Origin: Bacteroidota bacterium
GTDB lineage: Bacteria; Bacteroidota; Bacteroidia; Chitinophagales; Saprospiraceae
DNA length: 50,075 nucleotides
Direction of reading: 5' to 3'
Assembly (NCBI GenBank): GCA_024642705.1
Contig: JAHEAQ010000017.1
Coordinates: 1 to 50,075, forward strand
Under the pieces are notes generated by a model. That model was not told the DNA's origin. It made no database searches and was given only the letters and a program-made list of their open reading frames with translations. The translations under genes and the position numbers were made by a program. Below are positions 18,011 through 27,887 of this stretch, in pieces; the stretch's first letter is position 1, and each line of letters begins with the position of its first letter.

Positions 18011-18991
18011 ATGAAGCAATATATAGCAATAGATATAGGAGGAACGAAAACACACATTGCACTTTTTGAAATAAGTGAATCAGGTGAACAAGTCAGAACG
18101 AAAGAAAAAAAATATAAGACTCAAAAAGTTTCTGGCCTGGAAGAAATGCTCCATGATTTTCATCCGGACATGTCGGATATTACAGCAATAAGTGTTGCAA
18201 TTGCAGGCCCAATTTTTGGGGATCAAGCTCAATTAACCAACGTTTCATGGAAAGTAGAAAAGAATAAAATTATTGAAGCAACGGGAGTAACACAAATATA
18301 TTTATTAAATGACCTTGAAGCCTCTGCATTTGGCTTACCCTTCATGCCCGAATCAGATTTAATCCGCATTTTCGAGTCTGAAGACAAAACAACGGGAAAT
18401 GTGGTAGTTATTGCTCCTGGCACAGGCTTAGGTGAAGCTGCTGTTTATTGGGATGGTACAAATTACCATCCTTTTGCAACGGAAGGTGGACATTGCGATT
18501 TTGCTCCTCGTGATAAGAATGACATATCTTTATTGATGTTTCTTCAACATAAATATGGTCATGTTAGCTGGGAAAGGCTGGTTTCAGGAATGGGAATAGT
18601 TAATATTTTTGATTATTTACGTACTTCTGCCGAATATAATCTTGATCCAGATTTAGAAGCGAGTTTATTAGAAGGTGATATAGCTGCAAATATTAGCAAA
18701 GCAGCTATTAATGGAATCCCAGTAGCAATAGATACCTTGAAATTATTCGTTAGATATTTGGCCATTGAATCTGGCAATATGGCATTAAAATTCAAATCAA
18801 CTGGTGGAGTTTATATTGGCGGTGGAATTATTCCAAAAATATGGAATGAAGAATACAAGAACTTGTTTTTAGAAAATTTCTTTGATGTGGGAAGGATGAA
18901 ATCTCTTTTAATGTTGGTAAATGTAACCATAATCTTAAATCCTGAATCTGTACTTTTCGGAGCTGCTCATTATATGATTTCGAAAAATTAA
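18011..18991 (+). CDS. glk: Glucokinase
   Basis: Cytoplasmic ATP-dependent glucokinase of the Glk family, making glucose 6-phosphate. Motifs: phosphate-1 loop DIGGTKT (8-14); catalytic Asp101 within 'YLLNDLEASAFG'; 'APGTGLGEA' (136-143) for nucleotide binding; and 'EGGHCDFAP' (158-166), in which Glu158 and His161 contact the sugar as in proteobacterial Glk. The 326 residues are a normal length for the family. The ATG start puts the first strand 'QYIAIDIGG' in the expected place. It has about 140 bases of non-coding sequence on either side and appears to be transcribed alone. Confidence 0.9.
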   Translation: MKQYIAIDIGGTKTHIALFEISESGEQVRTKEKKYKTQKVSGLEEMLHDFHPDMSDITAISVAIAGPIFGDQAQLTNVSWKVEKNKIIEATGVTQIYLLNDLEASAFGLPFMPESDLIRIFESEDKTTGNVVVIAPGTGLGEAAVYWDGTNYHPFATEGGHCDFAPRDKNDISLLMFLQHKYGHVSWERLVSGMGIVNIFDYLRTSAEYNLDPDLEASLLEGDIAANISKAAINGIPVAIDTLKLFVRYLAIESGNMALKFKSTGGVYIGGGIIPKIWNEEYKNLFLENFFDVGRMKSLLMLVNVTIILNPESVLFGAAHYMISKN

Positions 18992-19113
18992 TTGAAATCA
19001 ATGCTGATATGGAATTATTTAAATATTAAATTTAAATGAACCAATATTATGAGCGAGATTATTAAAACAATACTTGCAACCAGAATAAAATACAAAAACA
19101 TTCCAAATTGACC

Positions 19114-19857
19114 ATGGCTGATAAATTATACCATGAATTAGCAGATATATATGAGGCCATGTATCAAACATTTATTGATTATGAAGAAGAATTCTGCTTT
19201 TATAATGAAATTCTTACCAATTTTCAAAAAGGAAGTGTTCTAGAAATCGGAAGCGGAACTGGAAATCTTGCAAAATATTTTTTGGCAAATGGAAGGAATT
19301 TTATTGGTTTAGATTCTAGTAAAGAAATGATTTCAATAGCCAATAAAAAGGTTCCAAACGGAATATTTTTGCATGATGATATGCGTTCCTTTTCATTAGA
19401 AGCTCCTGTAGAAAGTGTGATTATTACGGGCAGAACAATTAGTTATTTGCTAAAAAATGTGGATTTGTTGAATGCTTTTGAGAGCATAGCCAGGAGTCTG
19501 AATTCAAAAGGCCTTCTAGTTTTTGATTTTATTGATGCTAACAAATTCATCCCTTCCATCGTCAATGGAAAAAACGTTGAACATCGTGCATTTTTTGAAA
19601 ATAATTCATATTTAAGAAAAAGTAAATGGACTTTAATATTGAAAGATGGAATGGATTTTAAATGGACTTCTGAATACTTTAAGAAAGAAGACGATATTTG
19701 GAAAATAATTAATCAAGATGTTTCAACAATCAGAACATTTACTTTGGATGAAATGAAGATTTTCCTCGAAATAAACAACTTTGAAGTAGTAGAAGCTGTA
19801 GAAAGAAATTCATATGCTTTTCCTACAATTGTAATCAAAGCCCTTCGAAAAGTATAA
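19114..19857 (+). CDS. SAM-dependent class I methyltransferase
   Basis: Rossmann-fold methyltransferase. Motif I is 'VLEIGSGTG' (about 42-50), with the acidic ribose-binding Asp at 67 ('IGLDSS') and motif III/IV around 'LLVFDFID'. The C-terminal half has the mixed sheet common to small-molecule methyltransferases ('TFTLDEMKIFLEINNFEVVEAV'). I chose the ATG at 19114 instead of the TTG two codons earlier, because MADKLY fits the usual start of this group. The substrate is unknown. Soluble, 247 residues, with no operon partner; it is separated from the glucokinase gene by 122 bases. Confidence 0.78.
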   Translation: MADKLYHELADIYEAMYQTFIDYEEEFCFYNEILTNFQKGSVLEIGSGTGNLAKYFLANGRNFIGLDSSKEMISIANKKVPNGIFLHDDMRSFSLEAPVESVIITGRTISYLLKNVDLLNAFESIARSLNSKGLLVFDFIDANKFIPSIVNGKNVEHRAFFENNSYLRKSKWTLILKDGMDFKWTSEYFKKEDDIWKIINQDVSTIRTFTLDEMKIFLEINNFEVVEAVERNSYAFPTIVIKALRKV

Positions 19858-20059
19858 GTCATAATAGCCATTTTTCAATTGTAGAAAAGATTTCAGCCCG
19901 CCTCTTAATTTTGGTTTAGTTTACCATCTATATTGAAAAAAAATATTTTTGAGCTTAACAAACATTATGTCGGAAGATCTCCTTATCTTTTATTGAGATT
20001 AGTGTTTTTTTTGATATTGGAATGGTAAGATAATAATTGAAAATTCTAAATATTCTGGC

Positions 20060-21016
20060 ATGAAATTAATAAGTACTTTTTTAGTTTTTTTAAGTTTAGT
20101 TTCTGAATTTTTTTTAGCTAATTCGATTGAAAAAATGGATGTAAGTTTTTATTCTAGCGGACATCTTGTTAAAGGATGGTTATACTTGCCAAAAACTGAA
20201 TCTAATAGCAAATTTCCAGTAATTGTAATGGCTCCCGGTTTTTCTGGTGTTAAAGAATGCAATTATCAGTTTTTTGCTGAAAACTTCACAAAAGAAGGAT
20301 TTGCTGTTTTACTTTTTGACTATCCAAATTTTGGGGAAAGTGAAGGTAGTTTCCGAGGTGAAATTGATCCTTGGATGCAAGTACAAGCATATAGAGATGG
20401 TATTTCATTTGTTGGATCAAGAAATGAAATTGATAATGAAAGAATAGGTGTTTGGGGAGGTAGTTATTCTGGTGGTCATGCAATTATTGTAAGTGCTTTA
20501 GATGAAAGGGTAAAATGCATGGTAGCAATAACCCCATTTATAAGTGGATCCTTTTATTTGAATAATTTTCCTTCTGAAGTAAAGTCATTTTTGAATCAAA
20601 TGTTCAATAGGGATAGATTAGCCAGAATTCAAGGCGAAGCACCTATGATGATTCCTGTTTCAACAGAAGATGCTTCAGAATTTTCTGCAATATCCAGTCC
20701 TAACGCATGGCAATTCATTCAAAGTTTTAAAGATTATGCACCAAATTATAAAAATTCTGTGACCTTGAAAAGTCTTGAAATGCAATTGGGATATGAACCA
20801 ATTTCTTACGTTTCTAATATTCGTGAAATTCCAAAATTATTTATAATAGCAGCAAATGATGAAGTTGTTCCAGAGCATCAAATATTAGATGCCTTTGATT
20901 TAGCTTCAGAACCAAAAAATATAGTTTATATTGAAGGTAACCATTTCTCTCCTTATATGGAAGGCCTTAAAGAGGCATCCGATGAAGCAATTAAATGGTT
21001 TAAAGCAAACTTATAG
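20060..21016 (+). CDS. Secreted alpha/beta hydrolase
   Basis: 318 residues with a signal peptide (1-20, FFLAN). Alpha/beta-hydrolase core: strand and oxyanion region 'VIVMAPGFSG' (54-63), 'FDYPNFGESEG' (86-96), nucleophile Ser135 in 'GVWGGSYSGGH' (130-140), acidic residue in 'IAANDEVVPEH', and catalytic His in 'GNHFSPY'. The 'SYSGGH' elbow is typical of the X-Pro dipeptidyl-peptidase/YcjY-like group, which acts on esters or amides. The substrate cannot be told. Its AT-rich upstream region holds a TATTTTTG match to the -7 element at 19944-19951 but no TTG at the proper spacing. Convergent with the molybdenum hydroxylase genes. Confidence 0.78.
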   Translation: MKLISTFLVFLSLVSEFFLANSIEKMDVSFYSSGHLVKGWLYLPKTESNSKFPVIVMAPGFSGVKECNYQFFAENFTKEGFAVLLFDYPNFGESEGSFRGEIDPWMQVQAYRDGISFVGSRNEIDNERIGVWGGSYSGGHAIIVSALDERVKCMVAITPFISGSFYLNNFPSEVKSFLNQMFNRDRLARIQGEAPMMIPVSTEDASEFSAISSPNAWQFIQSFKDYAPNYKNSVTLKSLEMQLGYEPISYVSNIREIPKLFIIAANDEVVPEHQILDAFDLASEPKNIVYIEGNHFSPYMEGLKEASDEAIKWFKANL

Positions 21017-21055
21017 CACTTAATTATAATTACTGCTCCATCCAAATAAACTTTT

Positions 21056-23311
21056 CTAACCTAAAACTTCAATATCTGGGAAAAATGGCTGATTTAGATG
21101 CCTTTTTCCAGTAGCTTTATACAATGCATTTGCAACGGCTCCAAAGACTGGCGGGAATGGTGGTTCACCCATCCCTGTCGGATCAATTTCGTTTTTAACA
21201 AAATGAACGTCTATCTCTTTTGGAGCTTCACTAAATCGGATCATTTTATACCGATCAAAATTATTCTGATCAGGTTTTCCGTTCTTCAATGAAAGTTGTC
21301 CAAAAAGAGCATTGCCTATTCCGTCCACTACCGCTCCTTGGGCCATATTAGCTGCAGCATCAGGATTTACAACTATTCCACAATCTATGGCAGTTGTTAC
21401 TTTTGGTATTTCCAATTTTCCGTTGGTAAATTTCACTTCAAGCACGTGAGCAGCATATGAATTGTGGCAGAAATAGGCAGAAACGCCTCTGTGAATATTT
21501 GCATCAGTTTCTTTGTTCCATCCAGATTTTTCTTTAACCAATTCAAGCACTCCAGCATATCGGGCAGCATCATAATCATTTCTCTCTCCTACAGGATTTG
21601 ATATCGCTCGTTCTAAAAGTTCAAGCCTAAAATCTATGGGATCTTTTCCTAATTCTTCAGCAATCTCATCTAAGAAGGATTGTTCGGCGCCAGCAATAAA
21701 ATTAGACCTAGGCGCTCTGAATGCACCAATGGTTATATTCGAATCAATGGCCCATTGTTCAGCAAGATAATTATCAATAGCCCCAGCTGGAAATCTATTA
21801 GCATGTAAAGGACTCTCTGGTATTCCTCCTGCATTCACATGAAATGCCGTAAGATTATTGTTTTCATCAAATGCAGCTCTGTATTTTGCATGGTAAGTTG
21901 GACGGTATATCCCATACGTCATATCGTCTTCCCTTGTGTACATTAATTTAACTGGAGCTTTTGCCTTTTGAGAAATAAGTGCTGCTTCAATCATATAATG
22001 GCTATATGCTCTCCTGCCAAAACCTCCACCCATTCTGGTCATTTCGATGTCAATTTTATCTAATGGCATTCCTAATCGAGCAGAAAGTGTGTTTTCCAAA
22101 AACTCTGGAGCTTGAAGAGGTCCTGCTAATTGTGCATGGTCATCTGTTACTTCCGCAAAACAATTCATTGGTTCCATTGTATTATGGGCCAAAAATGGCG
22201 CAGAATAGGTTCTTTCGATTATTTTGGCAGCATTCTTAAAAGCTTCTTCAGGGTTTCCATCTTTTCTTGCAACTTTAGCAGAGGTATTTGAATAACTTTC
22301 CATTTCTTTATAATGATCTTCTGAACTTTCTAAGCCAGAAGGTACATCTACTTGTCGTGTTCCTCCAAAACCGCCCCAAGTTTCTTTATAACTATCAAAA
22401 TCCTCCCACTCCACATTTATTGCTTTCTTTGCATTCATCACTTCCCATGTGGAATTACCTACAATTGCCACTAATTCAGTAAAAGTTGCTGTATCGAACA
22501 TGGACTTTTCATATGAATCATTATACAGTTTAATAGTGAAAACATCTTTAATTCCCGGCATTGATTTAACTGCTGCATCATCAAATGACTTAAATTTTTT
22601 CCCAAAGGCCGGAGGATGCACTATCATTGCTATTAGCATTCCTTCTTTATTATAATCCATACTGAACATCGGTTTGCCAGTAACTATATCTTTTCCATTC
22701 ACATTCTTTCTAGACGTACCTACAATTTTGAAATCTTTCACATCTTTGAGTGCAACTTCCTTTGGGACTTCTATATTAGCAGCTGCAGATGCCATTTCAC
22801 CATATCCCGCAGTCTTTTCTGTTGGTTTATGAAAGAGCATACCTTCTTCGGTTGTAATTTCTTCAACTGGTACACCCCAAGCTTGCGCAGCTGCTTCTTT
22901 AAGCATTTGTCTAGCTGACGCGCCAGCCATTCGAAGACTACTCCAACCTTGTCTAATGGATTGACTTCCACCTGAAAGTTGCCTTTTGTAAATTTCTGTA
23001 TTAAAAGGTGCTTGTTCAACAATTACTTTTTTCCAATCAATGTCAAGTTCCTCAGCAACTATCATCGGCATAGATGTTTTTACACCTTGTCCAAACTCTG
23101 GATTTGGGCAATATATAGTAACTACACCATTTTCTCCTATTTTCAAAAAACCATTTAGACTATACCATTCTTCTGGTAATGTCAATAATTCTTCATTTAC
23201 TGCGGGTTGACAACCTGCAAGCCAACTAAAGCTTATTAAAATTCCACCCCCAGCTAAAGCAGAAGTTTTCAAAAAAGATCTTCTATTGAATGATGTTTGA
23301 ATTAGTGTCAT
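21056..23311 (-). CDS. iorB: Molybdopterin-binding large subunit, isoquinoline 1-oxidoreductase type, Tat-exported
   Basis: A 751-residue molybdenum hydroxylase subunit of the xanthine oxidase family (aldehyde/isoquinoline oxidoreductase beta chain). It starts with a twin-arginine signal (FNRRSFLKTSA, 8-18) ending in a lipobox-like LAGC (Cys34), so it is exported folded with its cofactor and may be lipid-anchored. Cofactor-binding stretches include 'GMGGGFGRR'-type 'TRMGGGFGRRAYSHY', 'GAFRAPRSNF' and the catalytic Glu of 'GMGEPPFPPV' (Glu716). The iron-sulfur subunit gene lies 50 bases upstream. Electrons would pass from the hydroxylated N-heterocycle or aldehyde to the 2Fe-2S partner and on to an acceptor not encoded here. 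No maturation factor (XdhC, MocA-like) is adjacent. The gene name refers to the family; the substrate is unproven. Confidence 0.85.
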   Translation of the reverse strand: MTLIQTSFNRRSFLKTSALAGGGILISFSWLAGCQPAVNEELLTLPEEWYSLNGFLKIGENGVVTIYCPNPEFGQGVKTSMPMIVAEELDIDWKKVIVEQAPFNTEIYKRQLSGGSQSIRQGWSSLRMAGASARQMLKEAAAQAWGVPVEEITTEEGMLFHKPTEKTAGYGEMASAAANIEVPKEVALKDVKDFKIVGTSRKNVNGKDIVTGKPMFSMDYNKEGMLIAMIVHPPAFGKKFKSFDDAAVKSMPGIKDVFTIKLYNDSYEKSMFDTATFTELVAIVGNSTWEVMNAKKAINVEWEDFDSYKETWGGFGGTRQVDVPSGLESSEDHYKEMESYSNTSAKVARKDGNPEEAFKNAAKIIERTYSAPFLAHNTMEPMNCFAEVTDDHAQLAGPLQAPEFLENTLSARLGMPLDKIDIEMTRMGGGFGRRAYSHYMIEAALISQKAKAPVKLMYTREDDMTYGIYRPTYHAKYRAAFDENNNLTAFHVNAGGIPESPLHANRFPAGAIDNYLAEQWAIDSNITIGAFRAPRSNFIAGAEQSFLDEIAEELGKDPIDFRLELLERAISNPVGERNDYDAARYAGVLELVKEKSGWNKETDANIHRGVSAYFCHNSYAAHVLEVKFTNGKLEIPKVTTAIDCGIVVNPDAAANMAQGAVVDGIGNALFGQLSLKNGKPDQNNFDRYKMIRFSEAPKEIDVHFVKNEIDPTGMGEPPFPPVFGAVANALYKATGKRHLNQPFFPDIEVLG

Positions 23312-23361
23312 AATATTGATAGATTTATAAACTTGGAATTAGTGCAATGAAATAATCTTAG

Positions 23362-23823
23362 TTATTTCATCATATCAGCAGCTTTTTTAACTGACTCTTT
23401 GATTCTTAAATAAGTTCCACATCGGCAAATGTTGCCATTCATGGCCATTTCAATCTGTTCATCACTTGGGTTACTATTTTTCTTTAACAAAGCCGCTGCA
23501 GTCATAATTTGTCCAGTTTGGCAATACCCACACTGAGCTGTATCCACTTCCAACCATGCTTTTTGGACTGGATGATCTCCATTTTCAGATAAACCTTCAA
23601 TTGTGGTTACTTTTTGATTGCTTATCGATGAAACTGGCATCATACATGAACGTACTGCAACATCATCTAAATGCACAGTACATGCACCACATTGAGCTAT
23701 ACCGCATCCATATTTAGTGCCTACTAAGTTAAGATGATCTCTTAATACCCACAATAATGGTGTCGTAGGATCAACGTCTATTTCACGGTTTTTACCGTTA
23801 ATGTTTAAATTAAAAACTGCCAT
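23362..23823 (-). CDS. iorA: 2Fe-2S subunit of a molybdenum hydroxylase
   Basis: A 153-residue protein carrying two [2Fe-2S] clusters. The plant-ferredoxin-type cluster uses Cys40, Cys45, Cys48 and Cys60 (GCGIAQCGACTVH...RSC). The C-terminal helical cluster uses Cys98, Cys101, Cys133 and Cys135 (CGYCQTGQ...GNICRCGTY), the hallmark of xanthine-oxidase-family small subunits. All eight ligands are present. It has no signal of its own, so it should ride out through the Tat pathway bound to the IorB-like partner encoded 50 bases downstream, the usual hitch-hiker arrangement. First gene of the two-gene operon. Confidence 0.9.
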   Translation of the reverse strand: MAVFNLNINGKNREIDVDPTTPLLWVLRDHLNLVGTKYGCGIAQCGACTVHLDDVAVRSCMMPVSSISNQKVTTIEGLSENGDHPVQKAWLEVDTAQCGYCQTGQIMTAAALLKKNSNPSDEQIEMAMNGNICRCGTYLRIKESVKKAADMMK

Positions 23824-24212
23824 AATACTTAATTGCTGAAATTTAATGATATTGGATTAATCCATATTCAACAAAAATAAGAAAAAAAATATAATTGCAC
23901 CTACTTTAATCAAACGAATACACACGAATATCAAATAAATAAAAACATTTCTTTAAAGTCTTTGCGCACGCTATTAATTCAAAAACAACAAGCTCAGTGT
24001 CCTTATATTGAAACTGGATTTCTTTTATTCTTCTGTTAATTGTTTTTACTTTTAAAATTCAATCCCTTCTTTATCGTTCAAAATAAAAAACGAACGCCTG
24101 CTTATGCTTTTCTTAAATTTAAAAAAGAAAAAATTCAAAGATTTTTTGGATATTTAGGTTAATAGTTGGTACAAAAATCAAATTCAGATTTTATAAATAC
24201 AGTGGGAAAAAG
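23824..24212. other. Divergent intergenic region
   Basis: About 390 bases between the molybdenum hydroxylase operon and the DUF2157 operon. On the minus strand a TATTTTTG match to the -7 element lies at 23872-23879, about 50 bases before iorA, but without a well-placed TTG. No gene is visible. Confidence 0.35.
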
Positions 24213-25151
24213 ATGAAAAAAGAAGACTTTTATATTTTAAATCGCCACAGTGATTGGGATGTAGACTTAATTGATCAAATCTTAAAAGAAAACGTATACA
24301 GCAGCTCAGATTCTTGGCAAAAATTCCTCAAACTTTTCTTTATTGGCTTAGGAATTTGTTTTACAACGGCTGGAGTTGTTTTCTTTTTTGCTTACAATTG
24401 GGACGAACTTCATAAATTTTTAAAATTAAGCGTTATTGAGTTTTTAATCACAGCACTGATTGTATCTGCTGTATTTGGAAAAATAAATCCTCTGCTGAAA
24501 AACATTCTTATTGCAAGCTCAACAATGATTGTTGGAGTTTTGATCGGCGTTTTTGGTCAGATTTATCAAACAGGTGCAAATGCGTATGACTTTTTCTTTG
24601 GCTGGACTTTAGCAATTGCCTTATGGGCATTGATATCCAACTATCCTGTTTTATGGCTCATTTTCATTTTGTTGACTAATATTACTTTTATTTTATTTGC
24701 AAATCAAATCGCTAGTGATTGGTCTAGTGTTAGTGTTTTATTAGGCTTAACAATAATCAATGCTTTTTTTCTATCTATTTTCAATCAATTGCCCAAAATA
24801 TTCTCTATTGTTAAAAGTTCTAAATGGTTCTTAAATTTATTAGGATTGGTAACTATATCATTTGCGACCCTTGGCATTGTAATCGGTATTTTTGATCAAA
24901 AAGAATTTGCCTTTACTATTTTGGCAATAGCCACCAGCATAACATTTTGTGTAGGTTTATATTTTGCACTAAAACATAAAAACGTCTTTTACTTATCTGC
25001 TATACCAATAGGTATCATTGCAATCATTTCGTCTTTTATCGTAAAAATATCGGATGGCGCCGCATCGTTTTTGTTTGTTTGTCTATTTGTGATATTTAGC
25101 ATCACATTTCTAGTTAAAAAATTAATTGACATTCAAAAAAGTGAGGAATGA
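24213..25151 (+). CDS. DUF2157 membrane protein
   Basis: A 312-residue integral membrane protein. The soluble N-terminus (1-44) is followed by about nine hydrophobic segments beginning 'KLFFIGLGICFTTAGVVFFF'. The N-terminal third, with a 'FAYNWDELHKFLKL' turn between the first two helices, is typical of DUF2157. First gene of a three-gene unit with a DUF4401-like protein (4-base ATGA overlap) and a GDYXXLXY protein, a set found together in many bacteria. The unit's function is unproven; a multi-subunit membrane complex is the natural inference from tight coupling. Confidence 0.8.
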   Translation: MKKEDFYILNRHSDWDVDLIDQILKENVYSSSDSWQKFLKLFFIGLGICFTTAGVVFFFAYNWDELHKFLKLSVIEFLITALIVSAVFGKINPLLKNILIASSTMIVGVLIGVFGQIYQTGANAYDFFFGWTLAIALWALISNYPVLWLIFILLTNITFILFANQIASDWSSVSVLLGLTIINAFFLSIFNQLPKIFSIVKSSKWFLNLLGLVTISFATLGIVIGIFDQKEFAFTILAIATSITFCVGLYFALKHKNVFYLSAIPIGIIAIISSFIVKISDGAASFLFVCLFVIFSITFLVKKLIDIQKSEE

Positions 25152-26224
25152 AAAAATTAGAAGAAGCAAATGCTTTTATTTCTCAACTCAGACCATCAGA
25201 AAACAAAGTTTATCAATATGATGAGAAAGCCATTAATGGAGAATATGAACGGAAGGAAAAAAATGAATCTAGCTTAACTATTAAAATAGTATCTATCTCT
25301 GGAGGCATTATTGCATCTTTTGCTTTTCTAGGTTTTTTAGCAATTGCTGGGCTGTTTGAGTCTGCAACTGTAATCATGATTCTAGGATTTTTATCTATTG
25401 GATTTGGTATCTGGAGTACAAGAATTTATGACAAACTAATTTTCGATACTTTGAGTATTACGACTTATATCATTGGTCTATTTTTAGTGGGATTTGGTTT
25501 AATTGGTTTGGAAATAGATGAAAATACAGTCAACATTATTATACCAATCTTAGCTTTATTTGGCATCATTATTTCAAAAAATTATCTAATTACATTCCTC
25601 TCAATTTTAATTATTGGGGGAAGTTTTATAGTTTTCATATTATCAAATGACTTCTATGATTTAATTCATATTTATAATATTGCTGTTGCAAGCCTACTTT
25701 CTTTTCTTTTTCTTAAAGAATCCAAAATCATTGTATTATTCAAAAAATACTCCAAATTATATGATCCTGTTCGAATTGGTTTAGTGATATCTTTTATTTT
25801 TGGGTTAATCATATTAGGAAAAAGAGCCCTGGTTCCATACAATGAAAGTTTTATATGGATTACTTCAATTCCATTGATTCTTATCTTAATGTATATGACG
25901 TATAGAATCATCATTATTCTAAAAATTGACAGCGCACAAAAATCCATAACCATTTACGCTCTTTCGATTTTAGCTCTACTTTCGATATCACTTGCACCTG
26001 CAATTCTTGGGGCACTTTTGATCATACTTTTAAGTTTTTATGTCAATTTTAAAACCAGTTTTGTTATTGGTATCATTGCGCTGATTTATTTTGTTTCTCA
26101 ATATTATTATGATTTAAATTTTACTTTACTGACCAAGTCAATTATCCTATTTTCGTCAGGAATCTTTTTTATTGCATTGTATTATATTACCAATTTCAAA
26201 AACAAGCACCATGAAAAAATATAG
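25148..26224 (+). CDS. DUF4401-like polytopic membrane protein
   Basis: 358 residues with about ten to twelve hydrophobic segments from residue 47 on, after a charged cytoplasmic N-terminus. It matches the middle member of the DUF2157/DUF4401/GDYXXLXY trio by position, size and hydrophobic pattern. I base the DUF4401 label on context more than on sequence motifs. It overlaps the DUF2157 gene by four bases (ATGA) and runs 14 bases into the GDYXXLXY gene, so all three should be translated in a coupled way and made in fixed proportion. Confidence 0.7.
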   Translation: MKKLEEANAFISQLRPSENKVYQYDEKAINGEYERKEKNESSLTIKIVSISGGIIASFAFLGFLAIAGLFESATVIMILGFLSIGFGIWSTRIYDKLIFDTLSITTYIIGLFLVGFGLIGLEIDENTVNIIIPILALFGIIISKNYLITFLSILIIGGSFIVFILSNDFYDLIHIYNIAVASLLSFLFLKESKIIVLFKKYSKLYDPVRIGLVISFIFGLIILGKRALVPYNESFIWITSIPLILILMYMTYRIIIILKIDSAQKSITIYALSILALLSISLAPAILGALLIILLSFYVNFKTSFVIGIIALIYFVSQYYYDLNFTLLTKSIILFSSGIFFIALYYITNFKNKHHEKI

Positions 26225-26696
26225 AGATTGGGTTATTTTGGGAAATCTTATTGCTTTATTGGTTTGGTTCAACCATTCAATTTTGGAGAAGGAAGCAATA
26301 TTATCAGATGGCAAATTGGTGCTTTTAGAACTAGCACCTGTGGATCCTAGATCTCTCATTCAAGGCGATTATATGGATTTAAGCTATGCTATCTCGCAAA
26401 TTGAAGATATAGAAAGCATACCAAACCATGGCTTTTGTATTTTAAAATCAAATGAAAAGGGAATAGCTGAAAAAATCAGAATTCAAACTAATCTTAACCC
26501 TATAGATGAAAATGAATTTGCCATAAAATACCATTCCAATGGTTGGCGAATAAATATTGGAGCAGAATCTTATTTTTTTCAAGAAGGGAAATCGGAGAAG
26601 TTTGAAAATGCAAAGTATGGTGGACTTAGAATTGATGACAATGGAAATAGCATTCTAGTTGGCCTTTATGACGAAAATCAGCATAAAATAGAATAG
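26211..26696 (+). CDS. GDYXXLXY-domain protein
   Basis: A 161-residue protein with a single N-terminal membrane helix (about 6-23) and an extracytoplasmic domain carrying the signature 'GDYMDLSY' soon after 'APVDPRSLIQ'. This is the family-defining motif, with the same preceding 'DPRS' turn. I start it at ATG 26211, inside the last codons of the DUF4401-like gene, because the upstream in-frame part (from 26172) is only the neighbour's tail read in another frame. Third gene of the membrane trio. It is likely anchored with its domain in the periplasm, working with the two polytopic partners. Molecular role unknown. Confidence 0.85.
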   Translation: MKKYRDWVILGNLIALLVWFNHSILEKEAILSDGKLVLLELAPVDPRSLIQGDYMDLSYAISQIEDIESIPNHGFCILKSNEKGIAEKIRIQTNLNPIDENEFAIKYHSNGWRINIGAESYFFQEGKSEKFENAKYGGLRIDDNGNSILVGLYDENQHKIE

Positions 26697-26923
26697 TAAA
26701 AAGCAATTGTTATATAATTCGAAGATTCAATTTATAGTTACCAAATATTGAGGTTCTTCTTTTAGGTATAAAAAAATTTTTATCTTAATGACGGAATTTC
26801 GTTTTTCAACAACTTAAAAGCAATTCTAACATAAAAACTTTTGAAAATTAATTAAACCAAAATATTCATTTCAAATTTCCATTCAAAAATATTACATTTT
26901 AGATACTTAAAATACTACTAATT

Positions 26924-27832
26924 ATGGAGCAGGAAAAAAAGACAATTGTTGTTTGTGGGGCAACTGGAAAACAAGGAGGGGCAGTACTTAATGCACTTAT
27001 GAAAAATGAAAAGTGGAACATTATTGCAATTTCCAGAGACATTGACAGTCAAAAAGCATCAGAAATCAAAAATAAAAATATCAAATTGGTTAAGGCTGAC
27101 TTGATGGACAAACAATCTTTAATGGAAGCTTTCAAGAATGCCTACGGCGTTTATGCCATGACGATGCCAGTTACTCCAAAAGGTAAGATTGACACTGAAT
27201 TAGATTATGTCCAAGGTCAAAATATTGTTGAAGCATGTCTAGCAAATAATATAAAACATCTGGTTTTGAGTACAGTTTTATATGTAGAAGAAGGACAAGA
27301 AAATACATTGTCATACATCAAAAGAAAGATAGATGTCGAAAATCTAATTAAACAAAAAGAAATACCCTATACCTTTTTGTGTCCAGGTTCTTTCATGGAT
27401 GATTTTGGAGGTGAATTTATGCCTGTAAAAAAGAATAAAATAACTGGAATGACTGACAATGATGTGAAAATTCCACAAATTGCTAGCAGGGATATTGGAA
27501 GAATTGCCGAAAAAGCATTTAACAATCCTGAGCTTTATTTAGGTAAAAAAATCAACCTCGTAGGTGATTTTATTTCAGGTGATGAATTAGCGGAAGTTGT
27601 AAGTAAATTAACAGGTAAGAAATTTATAAGCAAAGCTCCACCAATGTTCCTGATGTGGATTTTTGCCAGAGAATGGATTCCTTTAAGAAAACATTTTGAA
27701 AAATGGGGCCGCTCGCCTTATCCTCAAGCGTTAATAGATGCTCAAATAGAAACAAAATCGATTTTACCAGATGCTCTTAGCTTTGAAGAATATTTAAAAT
27801 GGAAAGAATGGGATAAAAAATTATCGAAATGA
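26924..27832 (+). CDS. NmrA-family NAD(P)-binding protein
   Basis: A 302-residue Rossmann-fold protein of the atypical short-chain dehydrogenase group. The dinucleotide loop is 'CGATGKQGGAV' (11-21), followed by 'ISRD' in the NADP-discriminating position, 'ADLMDKQSL', and 'LSTVLYVEEGQ' where classical enzymes have the active Ser/Tyr. The YxxxK pair is not clear, as usual in NmrA-like redox sensors, so it may sense or reduce quinone- or NADP-linked substrates. Soluble. It is followed after 55 bases by a DUF1801 gene on the same strand. Confidence 0.82.
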   Translation: MEQEKKTIVVCGATGKQGGAVLNALMKNEKWNIIAISRDIDSQKASEIKNKNIKLVKADLMDKQSLMEAFKNAYGVYAMTMPVTPKGKIDTELDYVQGQNIVEACLANNIKHLVLSTVLYVEEGQENTLSYIKRKIDVENLIKQKEIPYTFLCPGSFMDDFGGEFMPVKKNKITGMTDNDVKIPQIASRDIGRIAEKAFNNPELYLGKKINLVGDFISGDELAEVVSKLTGKKFISKAPPMFLMWIFAREWIPLRKHFEKWGRSPYPQALIDAQIETKSILPDALSFEEYLKWKEWDKKLSK

Positions 27833-27887
27833 TTTCAATTTTTAAATAATGCTGAATGATTTATCATAATTTATCATTAAAATATTA

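Noticed and set aside
19050-19112. A 20-codon frame starting ATG before the methyltransferase gene
   Set aside because: Too short, no family, and no sign of conservation; could be chance.
22449-22655. Plus-strand frames inside the molybdenum hydroxylase gene (also at 21979 and 22288)
   Set aside because: Antisense shadows of a strongly supported gene.
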